From positions 248,001-312,000 of the forward strand of contig JACKCR010000004.1 of the NCBI GenBank assembly GCA_020633975.1: a stretch of DNA of 64,000 bases, in the 5' to 3' direction. Shown in pieces: positions 41,822 to 51,190 of this stretch. Below the pieces are notes generated by a model. It worked only from the letters and a program-made list of their open reading frames with translations, made no database searches and was not told the origin of the DNA. Both the position numbers and the translations under genes were made by a program. Within the stretch, counting starts at the first letter, position 1; each line of letters opens with the position of its first letter. The DNA comes from Candidatus Eiseniibacteriota bacterium (GTDB lineage Bacteria; Eisenbacteria; RBG-16-71-46; CAIMUX01).

Positions 41822-41864
41822 ACGCTCCCGGGAGAGCACATGGTCGGTGCTTTCCCGGGAGCGT
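41822..41864 (-). terminator. Long inverted-repeat terminator downstream of the aldolase gene
   Basis: acgctcccggga (41822-41833) pairs perfectly with tcccgggagcgt (41853-41864), with further pairing of gcac/gtgc inside. It lies about 60 bases past the class I aldolase stop and before the transporter promoter region. The T-rich tail is weak. Confidence 0.65.
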
Positions 41865-41923
41865 GTCGTAGCAACAAGGGGCCCGATCCGGGTTGGATCC
41901 CGGCCGTGCGGGCGCCCAGGGGA

Positions 41924-42976
41924 TCAGGCGATCGTCACATCCTTCGACAGGTAGACGTCCTGGATCGCGTTCAGCAGTTCGACACCTTCCTTCATCGGGC
42001 GCTGGAACGCCTTCCGTCCGCTGATGAGTCCCATGCCTCCCGCACGCTTGTTGATGACGGCGGTGGTGACGGCCTCGGCCATGTCGCCCTGTCCTGAGGA
42101 CGCTCCGCCCGAGTTGATGAGGCCGGACCGGCCCATGTAGCAGTTCGCTACCTGCCAACGCGTCCACTCGATCGGATGGTCGGGACAGAGTTCGCTGTAG
42201 ACCCGGTCGTGCGTCTTGCCGAACCCGATCGCCTTGTAGCCACCGTTCGACTCGGGCAGCTTCTGCTTGATGATGTCTGCCTGAATCGTCACGCCGATGT
42301 GGTTGGCCTGGGCCGTCAGGTCTGCAGCGGTGTGGTAGTCGGTACCGCCCTTCTTGAAGTCCGGGTTCCGGAGGTAGCACCAGAGGACGGTGAAGAGACC
42401 CATCTCATGGGCCTGCTGGAACGCCTCGGAGATCTCTTCGATCTGCCGACGGGATTCGTCCGATCCGAAGTAGATCGTCGCACCAACTCCAGCGGCACCC
42501 ATGTCGAACGCTTGCTCGACGCTCGAGTAGAGAGTCTGGTCGTGTTGGGCCGGATAGGAGAGGAGCTCGTTGTGGTTGATCTTCACGATGAACGGGATCC
42601 GGTGCGCGTAGCGTCGCGACATCGAGCCCAGGACACCGAGGGTGGAGGCGACGGCGTTGCACCCACCTTCGATCGCGAGCTTGATGATGTTCTCGGGGTC
42701 GAAGTAGATCGGGTTGGGTGCGAACGACGCGGCGCCCGAATGCTCGATCCCCTGGTCGACCGGGAGGATCGAGACGTATCCGGTTCCGCCCAGTCGTCCT
42801 CGGTCGAACACGGACTGGAGACTCCTGAGGACGGTGTTCGGGCGGTCCGAGTGGATCCACACTCTTTCCACGAAGTCCGGCCCCGGAAGATGGAGGTCCT
42901 GACTGGAGATTCCCTTCGCCTTGTACTCCAGGAGGGAGCTGTTCTCCCCCAGCAGAGATTGGATTCGCTCGATCAT
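41924..42976 (-). CDS. Class I fructose-bisphosphate aldolase (archaeal/DhnA type)
   Basis: A 350-residue enzyme of the FbaB/DhnA family, which cleaves fructose 1,6-bisphosphate through a Schiff base. Segments include [48 protein letters not shown] (Lys-containing strand), [15 protein letters not shown] and [29 protein letters not shown] with [17 protein letters not shown] at the end gives phosphate binding. The ATG at 42976 has GGAG close upstream and overlaps the stop of the thioredoxin/TPR gene by four bases, so glycolytic or gluconeogenic aldolase is co-expressed with an exported redox protein. Confidence 0.92.
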   Translation of the reverse strand: MIERIQSLLGENSSLLEYKAKGISSQDLHLPGPDFVERVWIHSDRPNTVLRSLQSVFDRGRLGGTGYVSILPVDQGIEHSGAASFAPNPIYFDPENIIKLAIEGGCNAVASTLGVLGSMSRRYAHRIPFIVKINHNELLSYPAQHDQTLYSSVEQAFDMGAAGVGATIYFGSDESRRQIEEISEAFQQAHEMGLFTVLWCYLRNPDFKKGGTDYHTAADLTAQANHIGVTIQADIIKQKLPESNGGYKAIGFGKTHDRVYSELCPDHPIEWTRWQVANCYMGRSGLINSGGASSGQGDMAEAVTTAVINKRAGGMGLISGRKAFQRPMKEGVELLNAIQDVYLSKDVTIA

Positions 42977-44289
42977 TTGCCAGCTCCTTCTGTTTCCGTC
43001 GACTCCTGTCCGCCGTTGCCTTCGCCTGGGGTAACGACGGTGATCGTTCGCTTCGGAGGCTCTGGTAGCTCGACGTCGGCACCCAGCGCCTGAAGTTTGT
43101 GCCCGTACTCGAGCACCCTCGGGGCCTCCTTGAACGCCTCGAAGAGCTGCTCGATCGCTTCCTGCTTCTTCCCCCGGAGGATCAAGATGTCGGCGAGAGT
43201 ATCCCGTGCGTTCGCCTTGTCCTCGGGCTTGGTGTATCCCTTCACCGCTCCACGGGCCCAGCCTTCGGCCTCCTCCAACTCGATCTCCTGAGTCCGGCAC
43301 CACCAGGCTACGTTGTTGAGGGCATCGGGATCAGTCGGCCACCCGGAGTACCGAGTTTGGTAGGCCTTCACGGCGCCGGCCGCGTCGTGGGCCAAGTAGA
43401 GCAGGCGGTACGGTTCGAGTCGATTCGCGGCCTGCTGGATGTTCGGTGCGGACGACTGCTCCGCCCTCTTCAGCGCCGTCGCGAGGAACGGAGCCACACG
43501 CTCGGCGTCCGGAGAACCTTCGGTGACTCCGATGAGGATCGACGCGACGTTGAGGTGTTCCTCGTCGGAGTCGTTCTGGGCGAGGACTCCGGTGGCTGCG
43601 CTCTCGAGCTTGTCGAACGAAACCTGGCCCGCAGCGTATCCGCTCGCCGCGGCGTCGAACGACTCGGCGCGGAAATCGAAGGACGGGTTCAGCTCGACCG
43701 CCTTCTGGAAGGCGTCGTACGCGCCTCCGAAGTTTCCGGTGGAGGCCCAGAAGAACCCGAGAAGCGCCGCGTCGTCTGCGGTGGGTGTCTTCTCGTAGCG
43801 GTCCAGCCTGTCCACGACCGTCGTGTTGGAACGCAGTCCGCCGTTGAGGTTCTGGAGGAAGGCAACGGGGGCCCACCCCTTCCACTGGTGGAGGGGGCCT
43901 CGGTCCGGGTCGTAGAGCACGAAGGTCGGAGTCGCCTTCACTTCGTGCATCTGGCCGACGAACTTGCCCTTCCCGCCTCCGACGTCGATCGAGGTGAAGA
44001 CGAGTCCCGCGAGCGCTTCCTTGATCGCCGGGTCCGGCACGGTCTGCTCGTAGAACAGCTTGGTGAACGGACATTCCGCTGTTCGGAAGAGCACGAGGAG
44101 CGGCTTCTTTTCTGCCCGGGAGGCCTTCTTGCCGTCTTCCAGGTCGGTGTAGGGATGGGCGGGAGTCCCGTCTCCGGTCGTTCCCGCCGAAGCCTGCGCC
44201 ATGGTTGCCTGGGCCCACATCACGGAGATGGAAAGGGCGGCTAGGCATGCGAGCACGAACGAACGTCTTGGTCTGGTGAGCTGTAGCAT
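42973..44289 (-). CDS. Exported thioredoxin-fold/TPR protein with CPFT active site
   Basis: A 438-residue protein. The signal peptide ([19 protein letters not shown]) is followed by a thioredoxin-like domain ([20 protein letters not shown], then [12 protein letters not shown]), a middle region and TPR-like helices ([40 protein letters not shown]) and a Thr/Gly/Glu tail. The active site is C-P-F-T: the resolving Cys is Thr. It aligns with the neighbouring selenoprotein, whose Sec occupies this Cys position, so the two are paralogues. A -10 hexamer lies six bases before the ATG, suggesting a leaderless transcript. Confidence 0.82.
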   Translation of the reverse strand: MLQLTRPRRSFVLACLAALSISVMWAQATMAQASAGTTGDGTPAHPYTDLEDGKKASRAEKKPLLVLFRTAECPFTKLFYEQTVPDPAIKEALAGLVFTSIDVGGGKGKFVGQMHEVKATPTFVLYDPDRGPLHQWKGWAPVAFLQNLNGGLRSNTTVVDRLDRYEKTPTADDAALLGFFWASTGNFGGAYDAFQKAVELNPSFDFRAESFDAAASGYAAGQVSFDKLESAATGVLAQNDSDEEHLNVASILIGVTEGSPDAERVAPFLATALKRAEQSSAPNIQQAANRLEPYRLLYLAHDAAGAVKAYQTRYSGWPTDPDALNNVAWWCRTQEIELEEAEGWARGAVKGYTKPEDKANARDTLADILILRGKKQEAIEQLFEAFKEAPRVLEYGHKLQALGADVELPEPPKRTITVVTPGEGNGGQESTETEGAGK

Positions 44290-44295
44290 CACGCG

Positions 44296-44301
44296 AGTAT
44301 A
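44296..44301 (-). promoter_or_regulatory. -10 element (TATACT) of a probable leaderless mRNA
   Basis: On the minus strand TATACT ends six bases before the ATG at 44289. No ribosome-binding site fits between. The upstream gene's terminator occupies the -35 side. Confidence 0.45.
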
Positions 44302-44309
44302 CACGAGAA

Positions 44310-44335
44310 AAGGCGTCCCCCGAGAGGGACGCCTT
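44310..44335 (-). terminator. Rho-independent terminator of the selenoprotein gene
   Basis: On the minus strand aaggcgtccc pairs with gggacgcctt (ten bases, six-base loop) and is followed by TTTTCTC. It lies 45 bases past the stop of the gene ending at 44381. Confidence 0.8.
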
Positions 44336-44380
44336 CTCCGTTCGATTGGGCCATCTCGATTCGGGCCCTTAGGTTCGGGG

Positions 44381-45559
44381 CTACTGCTTGGCGGCCAGGA
44401 GTTCCTGAAAGCGAGCGAGCTGCTTCTTATAGAACTCGCTCTCCGGATCCTGAGCGATGGCGAGCTTCGTCAGCTCGACCGCCTCCGCGCAGTTCGCCAG
44501 GCTGTTGCAGATCTCGGCCAAGGTGTCGAGGATCTGCGCCTTCTCCTTGCCCTCCGGAGCGAGCTCGACGCCCTTCTCCGCCAGCACCTTCGCGTTCTCG
44601 AGGTCTACCTGGTTCTCGAATGCCCACCAGGCGTAGCTGTTGAGCTGACCCGCGTCGTCCATCCAGCCTTCGGGCATGGAGGCCTTCTTCAGGTCCACCG
44701 CCTTCTGCGGGTTCTTCTCCACATAGAGCGCGTAGGTCGGGAGGAGTCGTGTTCTCGACTTCTGGACGGACTCGTCCGACGAATCGGCCGTCCGCTCCAC
44801 GGCCGTCTTGATGTACGAGACCGCCATGTCGTTGTCATCGGCCTGCTTGGCAGCGTAGGACATCATCTGTCCGACCTGAATGATCTCCATCCCATCCGTG
44901 GACGAGGCGAGGACCGCGTCGGCAGCCTTCTTCGTCCGGTCGATTCCGAACCCCTCGGCGTTGCGGCGGCCCGCGGAGAACGTCGCGTCGAAGATCTCGT
45001 ACGCGTAGGTCTTCTCCGGATCGAGCTCACCGGCCTTCTCGTAGAATCCGACCGCCGATCCGTACTCACCCATCGACTCGTCGTACCGAGCGAGCTTCAC
45101 TGCGTCGGCTGCCTTCGGGCTCTTCGAGAACCGCTCGCGCTTCGCAGACACCGTAGAGAGGTCAGCGAGCGACTCGTCCAGCATCTCTTGGAGCATCGGC
45201 TTGGAGTAGCCCATCCACCGGTCGATCGGCTGGACTTCTGCGTTCGCCATCACGAAGGTCGGGTAGCCCTGGATCTTGTAGGACTTGGCTAGTTCGATTC
45301 CTTCGCCCTTCTCTGCATCCACTTTGTGGAGCACGACCGAGGAGAGCATCTTCTGAACGTCAGCATCTTCGTTCACCGCACGGGTGAACTGCTTACAGGC
45401 GCTTCACCACTCGGTATAGAAGTCGAGGAGGAGTGGCTTCTGCTGCTCTGCAGCGGCCGCGCGAGCGGCCTCGAGCGATTCGTACCCGGCCTGGGCCGCA
45501 GTCGCCGCGAGGAGTGCGGTGACGGCGCCGAGAAGGACCGGCTTCATCAGAATCTTCAT
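44381..45559 (-). CDS. Exported thioredoxin/TPR selenoprotein (in-frame UGA read as Sec 52)
   Basis: Two frames that look broken at 45404-45406 are one gene of 392 residues. Signal peptide MKILMKPVLLGAVTALLAAT (cleaved after AQA); thioredoxin domain KPLLLDFYTEW-U-SACKQF, then the cis-Pro loop IQGYPTFVMANAE; then TPR-like repeats (GSAVGFYEKAGELDPEKTYA, ISLANCAEAVELTKLAI-like). The UGA falls exactly on the first Cys of W-C-x-x-C-K. The same frame continues without further stops and with family-like sequence, which argues against a nonsense mutation. A SECIS-like hairpin starts 14 bases after the UGA. The next gene encodes a paralogue with Cys at that site. Role: periplasmic thiol/selenol redox enzyme, substrate unknown. 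Selenocysteine machinery is not in the window. Confidence 0.85.
45371..45389 (-). promoter_or_regulatory. SECIS-like hairpin downstream of the in-frame UGA
   Basis: On the minus strand gttcacc-cgtgc-ggtgaac forms a perfect seven-base stem with a five-base loop containing adjacent G and U. The stem begins 14 bases after the UGA, and the loop G-U falls at 23-24 bases, the place expected for SelB recognition in bacterial SECIS elements. Confidence 0.7.
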
Positions 45560-45861
45560 AATGCGCAGGTTCCTTTCGAGTCCGATCCCTCGCGGCACTC
45601 CGGCATGAGCCGCTGTCGACAGAATCGGATCGGTGTGGTTCTACCCCGGAGACACTCTCCGAGACGCAGTTTCGGTCGCTCCTGTTCGAACGACTCGCCG
45701 TCCGGGACGCTCTCCCTTCCCGAAGGCTGCTGCGGAGAATACAACAAAGAAGCCTCGAGCGTGACGAGACGGGCGAGATCCCTCGGCGCGCTGGCGAAGG
45801 ATCCCAGACGAAGAGTGGGTGATTGGAGAGGGATCTACGAATGATCGTTCGGTGACTTCAC
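45560..45861. other. Intergenic region upstream of the divergent selenoprotein gene and outer-membrane gene
   Basis: It holds the AAAGGA ribosome-binding site of the selenoprotein gene near its start. Nothing else recognised with confidence; no tRNA or riboswitch motif seen. Confidence 0.5.
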
Positions 45862-45889
45862 TTGACCCTCCCGCTTTGGGGGCTATTCT
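45862..45889 (+). promoter_or_regulatory. Sigma-70-type promoter
   Basis: TTGACC (45862-45867) and TATTCT (45884-45889) are separated by 16 bases, about 100 bases upstream of the outer-membrane protein start. Confidence 0.6.
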
Positions 45890-45986
45890 ACCCGCTTCGC
45901 GAAAGCTCACGGCCGCCGAGTCCCTACGGCCGGGCCAGGGCTTTGGGACGTCCACACACGATTGGAGATTGGGAGGAATCGTTCAG

Positions 45987-46661
45987 ATGAGACGGATGCT
46001 ACTGGTGGCTGCGCTCGCCGTGTTCTGGACCGGAACGGCATCGGCCGAGATCGACACGGACGCGGGGAGCCGGAGCGTGCTCTTCTCGTTCAGTGGCCTC
46101 TCCGAGCTGGGGGCCGGTTCCTACGATCTGGGTACGACGCCTTCGCTTCCTAGCGGTGGGGAAGGGACGAGGCTGACCACTGCCGGGATCGGCTTTCGGA
46201 AGTTCCTCGCCAACGGTCTCGCCATCCGCCCCGGACTCACACTAGGGTTCGCGAGCAACAAGACGGAGTTCGACAACAGGGAAGTGACGGAAAGCGGTTC
46301 CGCCTTTGGTCTCAGCGCGGTTCTCGAGAAGCACTATCACCAGCCCGGTGCCCGGATTGCGCCGTATCTCGGCGTCGGCGCCGGACTCGGTGTCGCGAGC
46401 GGTTCCGCCAAGGTCGACTTCAAGGACGGCGCGTTCGAGGACCGCGAAGACAAGTCGAGTGGCTTCGGACTCGGCGTGTTCGGTGCTCTCGGGTTCCAGG
46501 CCGAAGTGTTCGACGGCGCCAACCTCGGGGCGGAGTACCGGCTCGGGTTGGCCTTCAACTCGGGATCGATCGAGCCGGACGGCAGCGACAAGATCGACAC
46601 GTCTTCCTTCGGGATGGGAATCAGTACGGCGTCGTTCTTCCTCTCCGTGGATCTGGACTAG
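45987..46661 (+). CDS. Outer-membrane beta-barrel protein (opacity/OmpW-like)
   Basis: A 224-residue precursor with signal peptide MRRMLLVAALAVFWTGTASA. The mature part reads as eight or so strands (GIGFRKFLANGLAIRPGLTL, GLSAVLEKHYHQPGARIAPY, YLGVGAGLGVASGSAKVDF, ASFFLSVDLD). Small eight-stranded barrels of this type resemble Opa/OmpX-like proteins; the function is unassigned. ATG 45987 has GGGAGGA upstream. It starts a rightward unit from a sigma-70-like promoter. Confidence 0.8.
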   Translation: MRRMLLVAALAVFWTGTASAEIDTDAGSRSVLFSFSGLSELGAGSYDLGTTPSLPSGGEGTRLTTAGIGFRKFLANGLAIRPGLTLGFASNKTEFDNREVTESGSAFGLSAVLEKHYHQPGARIAPYLGVGAGLGVASGSAKVDFKDGAFEDREDKSSGFGLGVFGALGFQAEVFDGANLGAEYRLGLAFNSGSIEPDGSDKIDTSSFGMGISTASFFLSVDLD

Positions 46662-46759
46662 CGGTCCCGCTAGAGTGACGACGGGATGCGCCTCCGGTAT
46701 GGAATGGATCCATGCCGGAGGTTTCCGCATGGACGGGACCTCGTCGCTCTGGGGGGATC

Positions 46760-48421
46760 GTGAACCTCTTCGACAGACTCCTCGGGTCACCTGCTGCCGC
46801 GGACCGTCCGCTGCTTCGCACGCCGGACGGTGAGGTTCTCTCCTACGGTGATCTCGATCGGCTCTCCTCGCGCTTCGCCTGGGTGCTCCATGCTCGCGGC
46901 GTCCGACCGGGAGACCGTGTGGCGGTCCAGGTGGAGAAGACACCGGAGGCACTCGCGCTCTACCTGGCCGTACTGCGAGCTGGCGCCGTCCACCTTCCGC
47001 TCAACACCAGCTACACCGAGCGGGAAGTCGCCTACTTCCTGGAGAACGCGTCGCCCAAGGTCTTCGTCTGTTCGACCCCGCGCAGGTCCGAGTACTCGAA
47101 CGACGACCCCGACGTCGATAAGGCGTCTCCAGCGCCGGTGACTGGGCAGCCGCGCGTCCAGTTCCTCACACTGGGAGGAGACGGGGACGGAGGTCTCCTA
47201 CGCGAGTCGAGAACGCAGCCGGACCGCTTCCCGACAGTGGGACGATCGCCTTCGGATCTCGCCGCGATCGTGTACACCTCGGGAACGACCGGACGTCCCA
47301 AGGGAGCGATGCTGACGCATCAGAATCTGCTCGCGAACGGCGAGGTTTTGAGGGAAGCATGGCGGTTCACGGAGCAGGACGTCCTGCTCCACGCGCTGCC
47401 GATCTACCACGTCCACGGCCTGTTCGTCGCGATCCACACCGTCATGCTGAGCGGCGCGTCTCTGCTCTGGCTCCCCAAGTTCGACGCGGACGTCGTCGTG
47501 AATCTCTTGCCCGAGTCGACGGTGTTCATGGGCGTCCCGACTTACTACTCGCGCCTTCTCTCTCATCCCGACCTTCGTCCGGAGCTCGTGCACGGCATGC
47601 GCCTCTTCACTTCGGGATCGGCTCCGCTGTCTCCAGAGATCCATCGGGAGTTCTCGAGGTGCACGCGACACGACATCCTCGAGCGCTACGGAATGACGGA
47701 GACGGGGATGATCACCTCGAATCCCTATTGCGGCGAACGGATCCCGGGAACGGTAGGTCCGCCGCTCCGCGGAGTCAGCGTACGTATCGCGGATCCCGAA
47801 TCAGGCGCCGAGTTGGCCGATGGCGAAGTCGGAAGCATCGAGGTGCGCGGAGAGAACGTGTTCACCGGCTATTGGAAGATGCCCGAGGTGTCGCGTAGCG
47901 AGTTTCGTGAGGACGGATTCTTCATCACCGGGGACATGGGACGGATCGACGAACGCGGCTACGTCTCGATCCTGGGCCGTGGAAAGGACCTCGTGATCAG
48001 CGGCGGACTGAACGTGTATCCGAAGGAAGTGGAGGACGCGATCGACGCACTTCCCGGTGTCGCGGAGAGCGCCGTCATCGGAGTGCCCCATCCCGACTTC
48101 GGAGAAGCGGTCGTCGCGGTGGTCGTTCCTGCGGCATCCGGTCCGACGGCATCCGACTCGGCGGTGCAGATGCCTACGGGACGCGCGACCTCGAAGCAAT
48201 CGGAGACTCCGAGCGAGTCGCTGGTGCCGACCGAGTCGAGAAGTCCAAACGCGTCGCAAACGGTCGCCGGTAAGGGAATCGTCGACGCGCTCCGGGCAGA
48301 CCTCGCAGCCTTCAAGCTACCCAAGGCCGTAGTCTTCCTCGACGAGTTGCCGCGCAACTCGATGGGCAAGGTCCAAAAGAACCTGCTCCGAGACTCGTAT
48401 CGCGATCTCTTCGTCGGGTGA
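46760..48421 (+). CDS. Malonyl-CoA synthetase-like (MatB-type) acyl-CoA ligase
   Basis: A 553-residue ANL-superfamily enzyme that activates a carboxylate to acyl-AMP, then acyl-CoA. Core motifs are IVYTSGTTGRPKGAMLTHQN, GVPTYYSRLLSHPD, RLFTSGSAPLSPE, LERYGMTETGMITSNPYCGE, GYWKMPEVSRSEF, FFITGDMGRID, LGRGKDLVISGGLNVYPKE and NSMGKVQKN (catalytic Lys). The YHVHGLFVAIHTVMLSGA and SNPYCGER segments resemble MatB, which uses malonate or methylmalonate. A Ser/Thr/Pro-rich insertion (48130-48280) interrupts the small C-terminal domain. The GTG start at 46760 has GGGGGG upstream. Confidence 0.85.
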   Translation: MNLFDRLLGSPAAADRPLLRTPDGEVLSYGDLDRLSSRFAWVLHARGVRPGDRVAVQVEKTPEALALYLAVLRAGAVHLPLNTSYTEREVAYFLENASPKVFVCSTPRRSEYSNDDPDVDKASPAPVTGQPRVQFLTLGGDGDGGLLRESRTQPDRFPTVGRSPSDLAAIVYTSGTTGRPKGAMLTHQNLLANGEVLREAWRFTEQDVLLHALPIYHVHGLFVAIHTVMLSGASLLWLPKFDADVVVNLLPESTVFMGVPTYYSRLLSHPDLRPELVHGMRLFTSGSAPLSPEIHREFSRCTRHDILERYGMTETGMITSNPYCGERIPGTVGPPLRGVSVRIADPESGAELADGEVGSIEVRGENVFTGYWKMPEVSRSEFREDGFFITGDMGRIDERGYVSILGRGKDLVISGGLNVYPKEVEDAIDALPGVAESAVIGVPHPDFGEAVVAVVVPAASGPTASDSAVQMPTGRATSKQSETPSESLVPTESRSPNASQTVAGKGIVDALRADLAAFKLPKAVVFLDELPRNSMGKVQKNLLRDSYRDLFVG

Positions 48422-48505
48422 CGTCGCCACGCAGAATCACTCGAGGTTCAGCTCTTGACTGTGCGAACCGACCGACTCCGAGTCCGCGCCACTCCACGCT
48501 GCAGA

Positions 48506-49726
48506 TCACTCCGCGTAGAGCGTGAGATCCGTCCCGACCCGATCCGCCATCTGGAGACAAGTCTGGAAGTCCGGGTGACGGACGACGAGGTAGCCATCAC
48601 TCGTGAGTGACCTGCGGAAACTCTTCTTCGCCGCGCCGATGGGCGAGAGCTGTACGGCGGCGACGTGCGATCCAAACTCGCTCATCAGGTGGTCCAGCCC
48701 CTCGATGCGAGAGATCGCTCCTTCTCCGATCGCGCGCTTGAAGATGATCGCGGCGTTCCACTTCCGATCGATCGGCTGGCTGAACCGGCCGTGACAGACC
48801 GCTTCGGCCCATCCGCGGAAAAGGTCGATGTCGCAGGTGTAGTTCATGAGGTCCACGGTCCGTCCGCCCGGAGGACGCGCGCCGATCTCGCCGAAGACCG
48901 CTTCGCCATCGGGCTTCCGGTACCACTCCATGTGCGTGAATCCCGTCCGGAACCCCAGTGCCTTGAGCACCGCCTTTCCCATCCGGACGCCATCGGAGAT
49001 CGACTCGTGTTCCAAGTTTCGGAGCGCGATCGTCTGCGGGGAGATCCACTCGATCGTCTGGATCTGGAGCGCGCGAGGCCTGTAGAGGAAGACGTTCGAG
49101 AATGCGATCTCACCGTTGATGCAGACGGTGTCGAACGTCATGTCGTCGCCTTCGATGAACTCTTCGACGCTCACCTCGGGGACGTGACCCAGTGCGGGGA
49201 AGATGTTCTCGAGTTCTTCGCGATTGTTGATCCGGTAGGTGTCCTTCGCCCCTGCTCCTGCGATCGGCTTGACGACGAGCGGATAGCCGACGATCTCCTC
49301 GGCTGCGTGGCGAACACCGTCCGCGGTCGTTGCCCGTGCGTGACGTGGCGTGCGGATGCCGTGCTGGTCCAGCACCTGCTTCATCGTCTCCTTGTCCCGG
49401 AAGGGGAGGGTCTCCTGCACGGTCATTCCGGGAAGACGGAGCATCTCGCGGATCTTCGCGGCGAGGATCATCCCGGGTTCCCACAGGCACTCGACGACGT
49501 GGATCTCCGTTTGGGTCGCGATCTTCCGAACTTCGTCGATCACGGGGCCCTCGTCCCAGAGACTTCCCACCCGGACATAGGCGGACAGCGCCTTCTGTGC
49601 ACGGTCGGGGAGCGCACCCAGCGGTTGGTCACCGATTCCGATGACGTTCGCTCCCACCGAAGCGAGTCCTTCGGTGAAGAACGGCATCTCCGCGGGGAAG
49701 CCGGGGGAGATCATGAGGACGTTCAC
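48506..49726 (-). CDS. ATP-grasp domain protein of unknown substrate
   Basis: A 406-residue ATP-grasp ligase. A Rossmann-like N-terminus (VLMISPGFPAEMPFFTEGLA) precedes the grasp: GYPLVVKPIAGAGAKDTYRI (phosphate-binding Lys/Gly loop), VEEFIEGDDMTFDTVCING, FGEIGARPPGGRTVDLMNY. The C-terminus has LTSDGYLVVRHPDF. The family (D-Ala-D-Ala ligase/PurK-type fold) joins a carboxylate to an amine or thiol with ATP; the partner cannot be inferred. GTG 49726 was chosen because AAGGAG lies eight bases upstream. It faces the MatB-like gene and follows an unrelated PLP gene. Confidence 0.82.
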   Translation of the reverse strand: MNVLMISPGFPAEMPFFTEGLASVGANVIGIGDQPLGALPDRAQKALSAYVRVGSLWDEGPVIDEVRKIATQTEIHVVECLWEPGMILAAKIREMLRLPGMTVQETLPFRDKETMKQVLDQHGIRTPRHARATTADGVRHAAEEIVGYPLVVKPIAGAGAKDTYRINNREELENIFPALGHVPEVSVEEFIEGDDMTFDTVCINGEIAFSNVFLYRPRALQIQTIEWISPQTIALRNLEHESISDGVRMGKAVLKALGFRTGFTHMEWYRKPDGEAVFGEIGARPPGGRTVDLMNYTCDIDLFRGWAEAVCHGRFSQPIDRKWNAAIIFKRAIGEGAISRIEGLDHLMSEFGSHVAAVQLSPIGAAKKSFRRSLTSDGYLVVRHPDFQTCLQMADRVGTDLTLYAE

Positions 49727-49931
49727 TCTGATGGACTCCTTTGGGTGCAACCATTGGGTGCTGCCGTCTCAGGCGCCGCCCCGAAAGGGGCCGACCGCGC
49801 ACGGCGACGTCTGTTGGACGCTCCGGATTCTAACGCAAGTCCGACGAGGTGGGGAGGGCGCGGTGGGTGCGGTGGGTTTGGCGCGCGGACGCGGGCGATC
49901 GGTGCGTGGCATTCCGTGGGCTTGGCGGGCT

Positions 49932-49965
49932 CGGCGCCGCCCGCTCCGGGGACCCGGCGGCGCCG
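49932..49965 (-). terminator. Hairpin downstream of the PLP-enzyme gene
   Basis: cggcgccgcc pairs with ggcggcgccg (ten bases, 14-base loop), 16 bases past the stop at 49982. It is a strong GC stem without a clear T-run. Confidence 0.5.
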
Positions 49966-49981
49966 ACGTTTCCAATTCGGA

Positions 49982-51190
49982 TCAGCGCGAGGTGGCCGGT
50001 ATCGCCACCTTGGCCAGGGCCTGTTCCAGGTCGTCCCGGAGATCCTCGAACGCTTCGCATCCCACGGAGACCCGAATCAGGTCGTCACGGATCCCTGCTT
50101 CCATCCGCTCCTCTCGCGGAAGCGACGCGTGGGTCATCGACGCAGGGTGTTCGATCAGGGTTTCGATGCCACCGAGGGAGACGGCGAGAACCATCAGTTC
50201 CACGGAGTCGATCATGGTCTTCGCCCCTTCGAATCCACCGGTAACCCCGAACGAGATCATGGCGCCGGGGCCCGCCATCTGCGCTTTCGCGAGATCATGT
50301 TGGGGATGGGACGCGAGTCCAGGATACGAGACCCACTCCACCTTGGGGTGTGCGTCGAGCCACGTCGCGAGCTTCTCCGCCGTAGCCATCGCTCGATTCA
50401 CTCGTAGCGACAGCGTCCGGATTCCCCGCAGCACGAGCCACGCCTGGTGGGGATCCATGGTCCCGCCGAGTGAGCGGAGAACGCCTTCGATGCGTGTGTG
50501 CGCTTCCCGGTTCGACGATACGATGATCCCCGCGACCACGTCGCTGTGCCCGTTGAGGTACTTCGTCATGCTATGGAGGACGACATCCGCGCCGAGACGC
50601 AGCGGCTTCTGGAGGATCGGAGAGGAGAACGTATTGTCGACGACGAGCAGAGCTCCGCAGTCGCGTGCGAGGTGGCCACACGCGGCGATATCCGTGATCT
50701 TGATCGTCGGATTGGCCGGGCTCTCGACGTAGATCATCTTCGTGTTCGGCCGGATCGCCCGACGCACCGCGGCGATGTCTTCGGTTGGGACGAAGGTCGA
50801 CTCGATCCCGAACCGCGTGAGGTGTTTCTCCGCAAGTCCGCGGGTGGGGCCGTAGACGGCGTCGGTACCGACGACGTGGTCACCCGCACTGAGCAAGCTG
50901 AGGAACACGGTCGAGACCGCGGCCATTCCACTCGCCGTCGCGAGGCCTCCGTAGCCCTCCTCGAGTTCGGCGACGCACTGCTCGAGCGCGTGGGTCGTCG
51001 GGTTGCCGAGCCGCGTGTACATGTATCCGGGATCGCGACCCGCAAACCGAGCGGCCCCTTCGTCGGTGTTCTGGAAGGAGAAGGTGGAGCTCTGATAGAT
51101 GGGGACGGACACGCCTCCGTGTAGAGGGTCCGGTTCGGGACCAGCGTGGACCACCTTGGTTTCCGGTCGCATCTTCGGGCTCGAGGTCAT
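49982..51190 (-). CDS. Cys/Met-metabolism PLP enzyme (cystathionine gamma-synthase/methionine gamma-lyase family)
   Basis: A 402-residue trans-sulfuration enzyme: VSVPIYQSSTFSF, YTRLGNPTTHALE, ATASGMAAVSTVFLSLLSAG, IYVESPANPTIKITDIA, VVDNTFSSPILQKPLRLGAD, then HSMTKYLNGHSDVVAG (PLP Schiff-base Lys) and SLGGIETLIEHPASMTH. The AVYGPTRGLA segment lacks the Cys found in methionine gamma-lyases, so a cystathionine gamma-synthase/lyase or O-acylhomoserine sulfhydrylase role is equally likely. A strong GGAGGGAG ribosome-binding site precedes the ATG at 51190. Confidence 0.9.
   Translation of the reverse strand: MTSSPKMRPETKVVHAGPEPDPLHGGVSVPIYQSSTFSFQNTDEGAARFAGRDPGYMYTRLGNPTTHALEQCVAELEEGYGGLATASGMAAVSTVFLSLLSAGDHVVGTDAVYGPTRGLAEKHLTRFGIESTFVPTEDIAAVRRAIRPNTKMIYVESPANPTIKITDIAACGHLARDCGALLVVDNTFSSPILQKPLRLGADVVLHSMTKYLNGHSDVVAGIIVSSNREAHTRIEGVLRSLGGTMDPHQAWLVLRGIRTLSLRVNRAMATAEKLATWLDAHPKVEWVSYPGLASHPQHDLAKAQMAGPGAMISFGVTGGFEGAKTMIDSVELMVLAVSLGGIETLIEHPASMTHASLPREERMEAGIRDDLIRVSVGCEAFEDLRDDLEQALAKVAIPATSR

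Noticed and set aside
45404-45406. The in-frame UGA considered as a simple nonsense mutation making a pseudogene
   Set aside because: It replaces precisely the active-site Cys, the downstream frame is long and intact, and a SECIS-like hairpin follows at the right distance.
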